Source: Chrysemys picta bellii
Taxonomy: Eukaryota > Chordata > Testudines > Emydidae
Assembly (NCBI RefSeq): GCF_011386835.1
Contig: NW_027052955.1
Coordinates: forward strand, 24,959 to 88,958
DNA: 64,000 nucleotides
Reading direction: 5' to 3'
In this document: one piece after another, positions 41,446-50,085 of the stretch
Position numbering within the stretch: position 1 is the stretch's first letter
How the letters are laid out: every line of letters begins with the position of its first letter
The notes under the pieces: model-generated
Seen by the model: the letters and a program-made list of their open reading frames with translations, nothing else
Told to the model about the DNA's origin: nothing
The model's database searches: none
Made by a program: the position numbers and the translations under genes

Positions 41446-44127
41446 ATGCAAGGCACTGCATTTAGCCGTATGGAATGGAAATCTATCAACCTCATGAAGA
41501 AACTTGCACAAATACAGACAGATATCATCTTCCTTTCCAAATGCAAACGGATGGACATCATACCAAATGGACTGAAGGTGAAAAATCCATTGCTATCTAC
41601 ATACTGCACAGACCACAGTGAGAGATTATGCCATACATTATCAAAGAAACTGAGGAACCACCTGATCAGCATCCTATACAGCAAACAGAAAAACATCAAG
41701 AAAGAGCTCTCCAACCTGGAGACTTTCATAAATAACCAACCCTCCACACAAATGGACTTTACTAAAATAAGACAGGAGATCTACGTTACACACCTCACCT
41801 CTCTACAAAGGAAAAAGGACCGTAAGCTGTCTAAAATCCTACCTGCCACATGGGGCCACAACAGGGGTACCCCGAACTCACCCAGCAATATCGTCAATTT
41901 ATCCAGCTACACACTCAACCCAGCAGAAGAGTCTGTCCTATCTCGGGGACTCTCCTTTTGCCCCAGCACCCCCACGAACATGATACAGTTCTTTGGTGAT
42001 CTGGAAGCCTACTTTCGCCGCCTCCGACTCAAAGAATACTTTCATGATAACACTGAACAGCGCACTGATACACAGATACCCTCCCACCAACAACACAGGA
42101 AGAAGAACTCCACATGGACTCCTCCTGAGGGTCGAAATGACAGTCTGGACCTATACATAGAATGCTTCCGCCGACGTGCACCGGCAGAAATTGTGGAAAA
42201 ACAACATCGCTTGCCTCATAACCTAAGTCGTGCAGAACGCAATGCCATCCACAGCCTCAGAAACCACCCTGACATTATCATCAAAGAGGCTGATAAAGGA
42301 GGTGCTGTTGTCATCATGAACAGGTCTGACTACCAGAAGGAGGCTGCCAGACAACTCTCCAATACCAAATTCTACAGGCCGCTTTCCTCAGATCCCACTG
42401 AAGAATACACTAAGAAACTGCACCATCTACTCAGGACACTCCCTACACTAACACAGGAACAAATCAACATAGCCTTAGAGCCCCGACCGGGGTTATTCTA
42501 TCTACTACCTAAGATCCACAAACCTGGAAATCCTGGACGCCCCATCATCTCGGGCATTGGCACTCTCACTGAAGGACTGTCTGGATATGTGGCCTCCCTA
42601 CTCAGACCCTACGCCACCAGCACTCCCAGCTATCTCCGTGACACCACAGATTTCCTGAGAAAACTACAATGCATTGGTGACCTCCCAGAAAACACCATCC
42701 TAGCCACCATGGATGTAGAGGCTCTCTACACAAACATCCCGCATACAGATGGAATACAAGCTGTCAGGAACAGTATCCCTGATGATGACACAGCACAACT
42801 TATTGCTGAGCTCTGTGACTTTATCCTCACGCACAATTATTTCAAATTTGGTGACAATATATACCTCCAGACCAGTGGCACCGCTATGGGCACCCGCATG
42901 GCCCCACAATATGCCAACATTTTTATGGCTGACCTGGAACAACGCTTCCTCAGCTCTCGTCCACTCATGCCCCTTCTCTACCTACGCTATATTGATGACA
43001 CCTTCATCATCTGGACCCATGGGAAGGAGGCCCTGGAAGAATTCCACCATGCTTTCAACAGCTTCCACCCCACCATCAGCCTCAGCCTGGACCAATCTAC
43101 ACGGGAGGTCCACTTCCTGGACACCACCGTACAAATAAGTGATGGCCACATTAACACCACCCTATACCGAAAACCCACCGACCGTTACGCCTACCTTCAT
43201 GCCTCCAGCTTCCACCCCGGTCACACCACACCATCCATCGTCTACAGCCAAGCACTGAGGTACAATCGCATCTGCTCCAACCCCTCAGACAGAGACCAAC
43301 ACCTACAAGATCTTCACCAAGCATTCTCAAAACTACGATACCCACACAAGGAAATAAAGAAACAAATCAACAGAGCCAGACGTGTACCCAGAAGACTCCT
43401 GCTACAAGACAGGCCCAGAAGAGAAACCAACAGAACTCCACTGGCCATCACCTACAGTCCTCAGCTTAAACCTCTCCAACGCATCATCAGTGATCTACAA
43501 CCCATCCTGGACAATGATCCCTCACTTTCACAGACCTTGGGAGGCAGGCCAGTCCTCGCCCACAGACAACCTGCCAACCTTAAGCATATTCTCACCAGCA
43601 ACCACGCATCGCACCATAACAACTTTAACTCAGGAACCAACCCATGCAACAAACCTCGATGCCAACTCTGCCCACATATCTACACCAGCAACACCATCAC
43701 TGGACCTAACCAGATCAGCTACAACATCACCGGCTCATTCACCTGCACGTCCACCAATGTTATATATGCCATCATATGCCAGCAATGCCCCTCTGCTATG
43801 TACATTGGCCAAACTGGACAGTCACTACGCAAGAGGATAAATGGACACAAGTCAGATATCAGGAATGGCAATATACAAAAACCTGTAGGAGAACACTTCA
43901 ACCTCCCTGGCCACACAATAGCAGATGTTAAGGTAGCCATCTTACAGCAAAAAAACTTCAGGACCAGACTCCAAAGAGAAACTGCTGAGCTTCAGTTCAT
44001 CTGCAAATTTGACACCATCAGATCAGGATTAAACAAAGACTGTGAATGGCTATCCAACTACAGAAACAGTTTCTCCTCCCTTGGTGTTCACACCTCAACT
44101 GCTAGCAGAGCACCTCACCCTCCCTGA
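41446..44127 (+). CDS. PLE polyprotein copy 1: reverse transcriptase + GIY-YIG endonuclease
   Basis: This is an uninterrupted frame of 893 codons. The ATG is the first in the frame; an in-frame TAG lies 27 codons upstream (41,365-41,367). The N-terminal ~280 residues are basic and helical. DKGGAVVIM (283-291) and LPKIHKP (354-360) lead into the reverse transcriptase: motif A MDVEALYTNIPH (422-433, Asp423), motif B GTAMGTRMAP (478-487), motif C YIDD (515-518), then FLDTTV and LYRKPTDRYAYLH. A Cys cluster (734, 739, 742) precedes the GIY-YIG nuclease: IYAI (773-776), YIGQT (786-790), Arg795/Arg797, His801, Glu816. PLE enzymes nick target DNA and copy their RNA from telomere-like or nicked ends. 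All catalytic residues are present, so the protein could be functional. Private changes: Pro596, Phe727. The clade (Neptune or Poseidon type) is not decided. Confidence 0.93.
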   Translation: MQGTAFSRMEWKSINLMKKLAQIQTDIIFLSKCKRMDIIPNGLKVKNPLLSTYCTDHSERLCHTLSKKLRNHLISILYSKQKNIKKELSNLETFINNQPSTQMDFTKIRQEIYVTHLTSLQRKKDRKLSKILPATWGHNRGTPNSPSNIVNLSSYTLNPAEESVLSRGLSFCPSTPTNMIQFFGDLEAYFRRLRLKEYFHDNTEQRTDTQIPSHQQHRKKNSTWTPPEGRNDSLDLYIECFRRRAPAEIVEKQHRLPHNLSRAERNAIHSLRNHPDIIIKEADKGGAVVIMNRSDYQKEAARQLSNTKFYRPLSSDPTEEYTKKLHHLLRTLPTLTQEQINIALEPRPGLFYLLPKIHKPGNPGRPIISGIGTLTEGLSGYVASLLRPYATSTPSYLRDTTDFLRKLQCIGDLPENTILATMDVEALYTNIPHTDGIQAVRNSIPDDDTAQLIAELCDFILTHNYFKFGDNIYLQTSGTAMGTRMAPQYANIFMADLEQRFLSSRPLMPLLYLRYIDDTFIIWTHGKEALEEFHHAFNSFHPTISLSLDQSTREVHFLDTTVQISDGHINTTLYRKPTDRYAYLHASSFHPGHTTPSIVYSQALRYNRICSNPSDRDQHLQDLHQAFSKLRYPHKEIKKQINRARRVPRRLLLQDRPRRETNRTPLAITYSPQLKPLQRIISDLQPILDNDPSLSQTLGGRPVLAHRQPANLKHILTSNHASHHNNFNSGTNPCNKPRCQLCPHIYTSNTITGPNQISYNITGSFTCTSTNVIYAIICQQCPSAMYIGQTGQSLRKRINGHKSDIRNGNIQKPVGEHFNLPGHTIADVKVAILQQKNFRTRLQRETAELQFICKFDTIRSGLNKDCEWLSNYRNSFSSLGVHTSTASRAPHPP

Positions 44128-44325
44128 TTGAACTAACCTCGTTATCTCCACACTGATATATACCTGCCTCTGGAGATTTCCATTACTTGCATCTGAAGAA
44201 GTGAGGTTCTGACCCACGAAAGCTTATGCTCCCAGTACTTCTGTTAGTCTCAAAGGTGCCACAGGACCCTCTGTTGCTTTTTACAGATTCAGACTAACAC
44301 GCCTACCCCTCTGATACTTGACACC
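44128..44325 (+). promoter_or_regulatory. PLE inter-ORF spacer (pseudo-LTR core), representative
   Basis: These 198 bases between the stop of copy 1 and the ATG of copy 2 recur nearly unchanged at 41,248-41,445, 47,008-47,205, 49,888-50,085 and, cut short, 52,768-52,917. They hold the hammerhead-like motif and a tail reading ctgttagtctcaaaggtgcc. The tail is recognisable in the old copy at 18.2 kb, so it is the conserved 3'/5' boundary sequence of the family. A promoter is expected here but no element is evident. Confidence 0.6.
44189..44229 (+). ncRNA. Hammerhead-ribozyme-like motif 2
   Basis: Same sequence and fold as at 41,309-41,349; it separates full copies 1 and 2. If active, it would cut a read-through transcript into unit-length RNAs. 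Confidence 0.5.
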
Positions 44326-47007
44326 ATGCAAGGCACTGCATTTAGCCGTATGGAATGGAAATCTATCAACCTCATGAAGAAACTTGCACAAATACAGACA
44401 GATATCATCTTCCTTTCCAAATGCAAACGGATGGACATCATACCAAATGGACTGAAGGTGAAAAATCCATTGCTATCTACATACTGCACAGACCACAGTG
44501 AGAGATTATGCCATACATTATCAAAGAAACTGAGGAACCACCTGATCAGCATCCTATACAGCAAACAGAAAAACATCAAGAAAGAGCTCTCCAACCTGGA
44601 GACTTTCATAAATAACCAACCCTCCACACAAATGGACTTTACTAAAATAAGACAGGAGATCTACTTTACACACCTCACCTCTCTACAAAGGAAAAAGGAC
44701 CGTAAGCTGTCTAAAATCCTACCTGCCACATGGGGCCACAACAGGGGTACCCCGAACTCACCCAGCAATATCGTCAATTTATCCAGCTACACACTCAACC
44801 CAGCAGAAGAGTCTGTCCTATCTCGGGGACTCTCCTTTTGCCCCAGCACCCCCACGAACATGATACAGTTCTGTGGTGATCTGGAAGCCTACTTTCGCCG
44901 CCTCCGACTCAAAGAATACTTTCATGATAACACTGAACAGCGCACTGATACACAGATACCCTCCCACCAACAACACAGGAAGAAGAACTCCACATGGACT
45001 CCTCCTGAGGGTCGAAATGACAGTCTGGACCTATACATAGAATGCTTCCGCCGACGTGCACAGGCAAAAATTGTGGAAAAACAACATCGCTTGCCTCATA
45101 ACCTAAGTCGTGCAGAACGCAATGCCATCCACAGCCTCAGAAACCACCCTGACATTATCATCAAAGAGGCTGATAAAGGAGGTGCTGTTGTCATCATGAA
45201 CAGGTCTGACTACCAGAAGGAGGCTGCCAGACAACTCTCCAATACCAAATTCTACAGGCCGCTTTCCTCAGATCCCACTGAGGAATACACTAAGAAACTG
45301 CACCATCTACTCAGGACACTCCCTACACTAACACAGGAACAAATCAACATAGCCTTAGAGCCCCGACCGGGGTTATTCTATCTACTACCTAAGATCCACA
45401 AACCTGGAAATCCTGGACGCCCCATCATCTCGGGCATTGGCACTCTCACTGAAGGACTGTCTGGATATGTGGCCTCCCTACTCAGACCCTACGCCACCAG
45501 CACTCCCAGCTATCTCCGTGACACCACAGATTTCCTGAGAAAACTACAATGCATTGGTGACCTCCCAGAAAACACCATCCTAGCCACCATGGATGTAGAG
45601 GCTCTCTACACAAACATCCCGCATACAGATGGAATACAAGCTGTCAGGAACAGTATCCCTGATGATGACACAGCACAACTTATTGCTGAGCTCTGTGACT
45701 TTATCCTCACGCACAATTATTTCAAATTTGGTGACAATATATACCTCCAGACCAGTGGCACCGCTATGGGCACCCGCATGGCCCCACAATATGCCAACAT
45801 TTTTATGGCTGACCTGGAACAACGCTTCCTCAGCTCTCGTCCACTCATGCCCCTTCTCTACCTACGCTATATTGATGACACCTTCATCATCTGGACCCAT
45901 GGGAAGCAGGCCCTGGAAGAAATCCACCATGCTTTCAACAGCTTCCACCCCACCATCAACCTCAGCCTGGACCAATCTACACGGGAGGTCCACTTCCTGG
46001 ACACCACCGTACAAATAAGCGATGGCCACATTAACACCACCCTATACCGAAAGCCCACCGACCGCTACGCCTACCTTCATGCCTCCAGCTTCCACCCCGG
46101 TCACACCACACGATCCATCGTCTACAGCCAAGCACTGAGGTACAATCGCATCTGCTCCAACCCCTCAGACAGAGACCAACACCTACAAGATCTTCACCAA
46201 GCATTCTCAAAACTACGATACCCACACAAGGAAATAAAGAAACAAATCAACAGAGCCAGACGTGTACCCAGAAGACTCCTGCTACAAGACAGGCCCAGAA
46301 GAGAAACCAACAGAACTCCACTGGCCATCACCTACAGTCCTCAGCTTAAACCTCTCCAACACATCATCAGTGATCTACAACCCATCCTGGACAATAATCC
46401 CTCACTTTCACAGACCTTGGGAGGCAGGCCAGTCCTCGCCCACAGACAACCTGCCAACCTTAAGCATATTCTCACCAGCAACCACGCCTCGCACCATAAC
46501 AACTCTAACTCAGGAACCAACCCATGCAACAAACCTCAATGCCAACTCTGCCCACATATCTACACCAGCAACACCATCACTGGACCTAACCAGATCAGCT
46601 ACAACATCACCGGCTCATTCACCTGCACGTCCACCAATGTTATATATGCCATCATATGCCAGCAATGCCCCTCTGCTATGTACATTGGCCAAACTGGACA
46701 GTCACTACGCAAGAGGATAAATGGACACAAGTCAGATATCAGGAATGGCAATATACAAAAACCTGTAGGAGAACACTTCAACCTCCCTGGCCACACAATA
46801 GCAGATGTTAAGGTAGCCATCTTACAGCAAAAAAACTTCAGGACCAGACTCCAAAGAGAAACTGCTGAGCTTCAGTTCATCTGCAAATTTGACACCATCA
46901 GATCAGGATTAAACAAAGACTGTGAATGGCTATCCAACTACAGAAACAGTTTCTCCTCCCTTGGTGTTCACACCTCAACTGCTAGCAGAGCACCTCACCC
47001 TCCCTGA
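44326..47007 (+). CDS. PLE polyprotein copy 2: reverse transcriptase + GIY-YIG endonuclease
   Basis: 893 codons, open throughout, with the same start and domain order as copy 1. RT motifs A (Asp423), B and C (YIDD) and all GIY-YIG residues are unchanged. Private substitutions: Phe114, Gln246, Lys248, His679, Asn691 and Gln738; the last lies within the Cys cluster CNKPQCQLC but leaves its cysteines. It shares Cys183 with copy 4, Ala343 with copy 1, and Gln528/Ile533/Asn545 with copy 3. Most changes are conservative and lie outside the active sites, so this copy is as plausible a functional protein as copy 1. Confidence 0.93.
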   Translation: MQGTAFSRMEWKSINLMKKLAQIQTDIIFLSKCKRMDIIPNGLKVKNPLLSTYCTDHSERLCHTLSKKLRNHLISILYSKQKNIKKELSNLETFINNQPSTQMDFTKIRQEIYFTHLTSLQRKKDRKLSKILPATWGHNRGTPNSPSNIVNLSSYTLNPAEESVLSRGLSFCPSTPTNMIQFCGDLEAYFRRLRLKEYFHDNTEQRTDTQIPSHQQHRKKNSTWTPPEGRNDSLDLYIECFRRRAQAKIVEKQHRLPHNLSRAERNAIHSLRNHPDIIIKEADKGGAVVIMNRSDYQKEAARQLSNTKFYRPLSSDPTEEYTKKLHHLLRTLPTLTQEQINIALEPRPGLFYLLPKIHKPGNPGRPIISGIGTLTEGLSGYVASLLRPYATSTPSYLRDTTDFLRKLQCIGDLPENTILATMDVEALYTNIPHTDGIQAVRNSIPDDDTAQLIAELCDFILTHNYFKFGDNIYLQTSGTAMGTRMAPQYANIFMADLEQRFLSSRPLMPLLYLRYIDDTFIIWTHGKQALEEIHHAFNSFHPTINLSLDQSTREVHFLDTTVQISDGHINTTLYRKPTDRYAYLHASSFHPGHTTRSIVYSQALRYNRICSNPSDRDQHLQDLHQAFSKLRYPHKEIKKQINRARRVPRRLLLQDRPRRETNRTPLAITYSPQLKPLQHIISDLQPILDNNPSLSQTLGGRPVLAHRQPANLKHILTSNHASHHNNSNSGTNPCNKPQCQLCPHIYTSNTITGPNQISYNITGSFTCTSTNVIYAIICQQCPSAMYIGQTGQSLRKRINGHKSDIRNGNIQKPVGEHFNLPGHTIADVKVAILQQKNFRTRLQRETAELQFICKFDTIRSGLNKDCEWLSNYRNSFSSLGVHTSTASRAPHPP

Positions 47008-47068
47008 TTGAACTAACCTCGTTATCTCCACACTGATATATACCTGCCTCTGGAGATTTCCATTACTT

Positions 47069-47109
47069 GCATCTGAAGAAGTGAGGTTCTGACCCACGAA
47101 AGCTTATGC
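47069..47109 (+). ncRNA. Hammerhead-ribozyme-like motif 3
   Basis: Identical to motif 1; it lies between full copies 2 and 3. Confidence 0.5.
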
Positions 47110-47205
47110 TCCCAGTACTTCTGTTAGTCTCAAAGGTGCCACAGGACCCTCTGTTGCTTTTTACAGATTCAGACTAACACGCCTACCCCTCTGATACTTG
47201 ACACC

Positions 47206-49887
47206 ATGCAAGGCACTGCATTTAGCTGTATGGAATGGAAATCTATCAACCTCATGAAGAAACTTGCACAAATACAGACAGATATCATCTTCCTTTCCAA
47301 ATGCAAACGGATGGACATCATACCAAATGGACTGAAGGTGAAAAATCCATTGCTATCTACATACTGCACAGACCACAGTGAGAGATTATGCCATACATTA
47401 TCAAAGAAACTGAGGAACCACCTGATCAGCATCCTATACAGCAAACAGAAAAACATCAAGAAAGAGCTCTCCAACCTGGAGACTTTCATAAATAACCAAC
47501 CCTCCACACAAATGGACTTTACTAAAATAAGACAGGAGATCTACGTTACACACCTCACCTCTCTACAAAGGAAAAAGGACCGTAAGCTGTCTAAAATCCT
47601 ACCTGCCACATGGGGCCACAACAGGGGTACCCCGAACTCACCCAGCAATATCGTCAATTTATCCAGCTACACACTCAACCCAGCAGAAGAGTCTGTCCTA
47701 TCTCGGGGACTCTCCATTTGCCCCAGCACCCCCACGAACAAGATACAGTTCTTTGGTGATCTGGAAGCCTACTTTCGCCGCCTCCGACTCAAAGAATACT
47801 TTCATGATAACACTGAACAGCGCACTGATACACAGATACCCTCCCACCAACAACACAGGAAGAAGAACTCCACATGGACTCCTCCTGAGGGTCGAAATGA
47901 CAGTCTGGACCTATACATAGAATGCTTCCGCCGACGTGCACCGGCAGAAATTGTGGAAAAACAACATCGCTTGCCTCATAACCTAAGTCGTGCAGAACGC
48001 AATGCCATCCACAGCCTCAGAAACCACCCTGACATTATCATCAAAGAGGCTGATAAAGGAGGTGCTGTTGTCATCATGAACAGGTCTGACTACCAGAAGG
48101 AGGCTGCCAGACAACTCTCCAATACCAAATTCTACAGGCCGCTTTCCTCAGATCCCACTGCGGAATACACTAAGAAACTGCACCATCTACTCAGGACACT
48201 CCCTACACTAACACAGGAACAAATCAACATACCCTTAGAGCCCCGACCGGGGTTATTCTATCTACTACCTAAGATCCACAAACCTGGAAATCCTGGACGC
48301 CCCATCATCTCGGGCATTGGCACTCTCACTGAAGGACTGTCTGGATATGTGGCCTCCCTACTCAGACCCTACGCCACCAGCACTCCCAGCTATCTCCGTG
48401 ACACAACAGATTTCCTGAGAAAACTACAATGCATTGGTGACCTCCCAGAAAACACCATCCTAGCCACCATAGATGTAGAGGCTCTCTACACAAACATCCC
48501 GCATACAGATGGAATACAAGCTGTCAGGAACAGTATCCCTGATGATGACACAGCACAACTTATTGCTGAGCTCTGTGACTTTATCCTCACGCACAATTAT
48601 TTCAAATTTGGTGACAATATATACCTCCAGACCAGTGGCACCGCTATGGGCACCCGCATGGCCCCACAATATGACAACATTTTTATGGCTGACCTGGAAC
48701 AACGCTTCCTCAGCTCTCGTCCACTCATGCCCCTTCTCTACCTACGCTATATTGATGACACCTTCATCATCTGGACCCATGGGAAGCAGGCCCTGGAAGA
48801 AATCCACCATGCTTTCAACAGCTTCCACCCCACCATCAACCTCAGCCTGGACCAATCTACACGGGAGGTCCACTTCCTGGACACCACCGTACAAATAAGC
48901 GATGGCCACATTAACACCACCCTATACCGAAAGCCCACCGACCGCTACGCCTACCTTCATGCCTCCAGCTTCCACCCCGGTCACACCACACGATCCATCG
49001 TCTACAGCCAAGCACTGAGGTACAATCGCATCTGCTCCAACCCCTCAGACAGAGACCAACACCTACAAGATCTTCACCAAGCATTCTCAAAACTACGATA
49101 CCCACACAAGGAAATAAAGAAACAAATCAGCAGAGCCAGACGTGTACCCAGAAGACTCCTGCTACAAGACAGGCCCAGAAGAGAAACCAACAGAACTCCA
49201 CTGGCCATCACCTACAGTCCTCAGCTTAAACCTCTCCAACGCATCATCAGTGATCTACAACCCATCCTGGACAATGATCCCTCACTTTCACAGACCTTGG
49301 GAGGCAGGCCAGTCCTCGCCCACAGACAACCTGCCAACCTTAAGCATATTCTCACCAGCAACCACGCCTCGCACCATAACAACTCTAACTCAGGAACCAA
49401 CCCATGCAACAAACCTCGATGCCAACTCTGCCCACATATCTACACCAGCAACACCATCACTGGACCTAACCAGATCAGCTACAACATCACCGGCTCATTC
49501 ACCTGCACGTCCACCAATGTTATATATGCCATCATATGCCAGCAATGCCCCTCTGCTATGTACATTGGCCAAACTGGACAGTCACTACGCAAGAGGATAA
49601 ATGGACACAAGTCAGATATCAGGAATGGCAATATACAAAAACCTGTAGGAGAACACTTCAACCTCCCTGGCCACACAATAGCAGATGTTAAGGTAGCCAT
49701 CTTACAGCAAAAAAACTTCAGGACCAGACTCCAAAGAGAAACTGCTGAGCTTCAGTTCATCTGCAAATTTGACACCATCAGATCAGGATTAAACAAAGAC
49801 TGTGAATGGCTATCCAACTACAGAAACAGTTTCTCCTCCCTTGGTGTTCACACCTCAACTGCTAGCAGAGCACCTCACCCTCCCTGA
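47206..49887 (+). CDS. PLE polyprotein copy 3: RT + GIY-YIG, with changes in motifs A and B
   Basis: 893 codons without a stop. This copy has the most changes near catalytic elements: Met422 to Ile next to the motif A Asp, and Ala490 to Asp just after motif B, in the stretch read as APQYANIF in the other three copies. The motif B region contacts template and incoming nucleotide in reverse transcriptases, so a charged residue there may reduce activity. Other private changes are Cys8, Ile171, Lys179, Ala319 and Ser642. YIDD and the GIY-YIG residues are intact. Open frame, but possibly impaired enzyme. Confidence 0.92.
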   Translation: MQGTAFSCMEWKSINLMKKLAQIQTDIIFLSKCKRMDIIPNGLKVKNPLLSTYCTDHSERLCHTLSKKLRNHLISILYSKQKNIKKELSNLETFINNQPSTQMDFTKIRQEIYVTHLTSLQRKKDRKLSKILPATWGHNRGTPNSPSNIVNLSSYTLNPAEESVLSRGLSICPSTPTNKIQFFGDLEAYFRRLRLKEYFHDNTEQRTDTQIPSHQQHRKKNSTWTPPEGRNDSLDLYIECFRRRAPAEIVEKQHRLPHNLSRAERNAIHSLRNHPDIIIKEADKGGAVVIMNRSDYQKEAARQLSNTKFYRPLSSDPTAEYTKKLHHLLRTLPTLTQEQINIPLEPRPGLFYLLPKIHKPGNPGRPIISGIGTLTEGLSGYVASLLRPYATSTPSYLRDTTDFLRKLQCIGDLPENTILATIDVEALYTNIPHTDGIQAVRNSIPDDDTAQLIAELCDFILTHNYFKFGDNIYLQTSGTAMGTRMAPQYDNIFMADLEQRFLSSRPLMPLLYLRYIDDTFIIWTHGKQALEEIHHAFNSFHPTINLSLDQSTREVHFLDTTVQISDGHINTTLYRKPTDRYAYLHASSFHPGHTTRSIVYSQALRYNRICSNPSDRDQHLQDLHQAFSKLRYPHKEIKKQISRARRVPRRLLLQDRPRRETNRTPLAITYSPQLKPLQRIISDLQPILDNDPSLSQTLGGRPVLAHRQPANLKHILTSNHASHHNNSNSGTNPCNKPRCQLCPHIYTSNTITGPNQISYNITGSFTCTSTNVIYAIICQQCPSAMYIGQTGQSLRKRINGHKSDIRNGNIQKPVGEHFNLPGHTIADVKVAILQQKNFRTRLQRETAELQFICKFDTIRSGLNKDCEWLSNYRNSFSSLGVHTSTASRAPHPP

Positions 49888-49948
49888 TTGAACTAACCTC
49901 GTTATCTCCACACTGATATATACCTGCCTCTGGAGATTTCCATTACTT

Positions 49949-49989
49949 GCATCTGAAGAAGTGAGGTTCTGACCCACGAAAGTTTATGC
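49949..49989 (+). ncRNA. Hammerhead-ribozyme-like motif 4 (GUUU variant)
   Basis: As motif 1, but the minimal helix III turn reads GUUU instead of GCUU (c to t at 49,983). Core and helices I and II are unchanged. Confidence 0.45.
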
Positions 49990-50085
49990 TCCCAGTACTT
50001 CTGTTAGTCTCAAAGGTGCCACAGGACCCTCTGTTGCTTTTTACAGATTCAGACTAACACGCCTACCCCTCTGATACTTGACACC

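Noticed and set aside
42700..42942. Antisense and alternate-frame ORFs inside the PLE copies (for example 80, 129 and 152 codons)
   Set aside because: They repeat at the 2,880-bp period because they shadow the 893-codon frame; no motif supports them.
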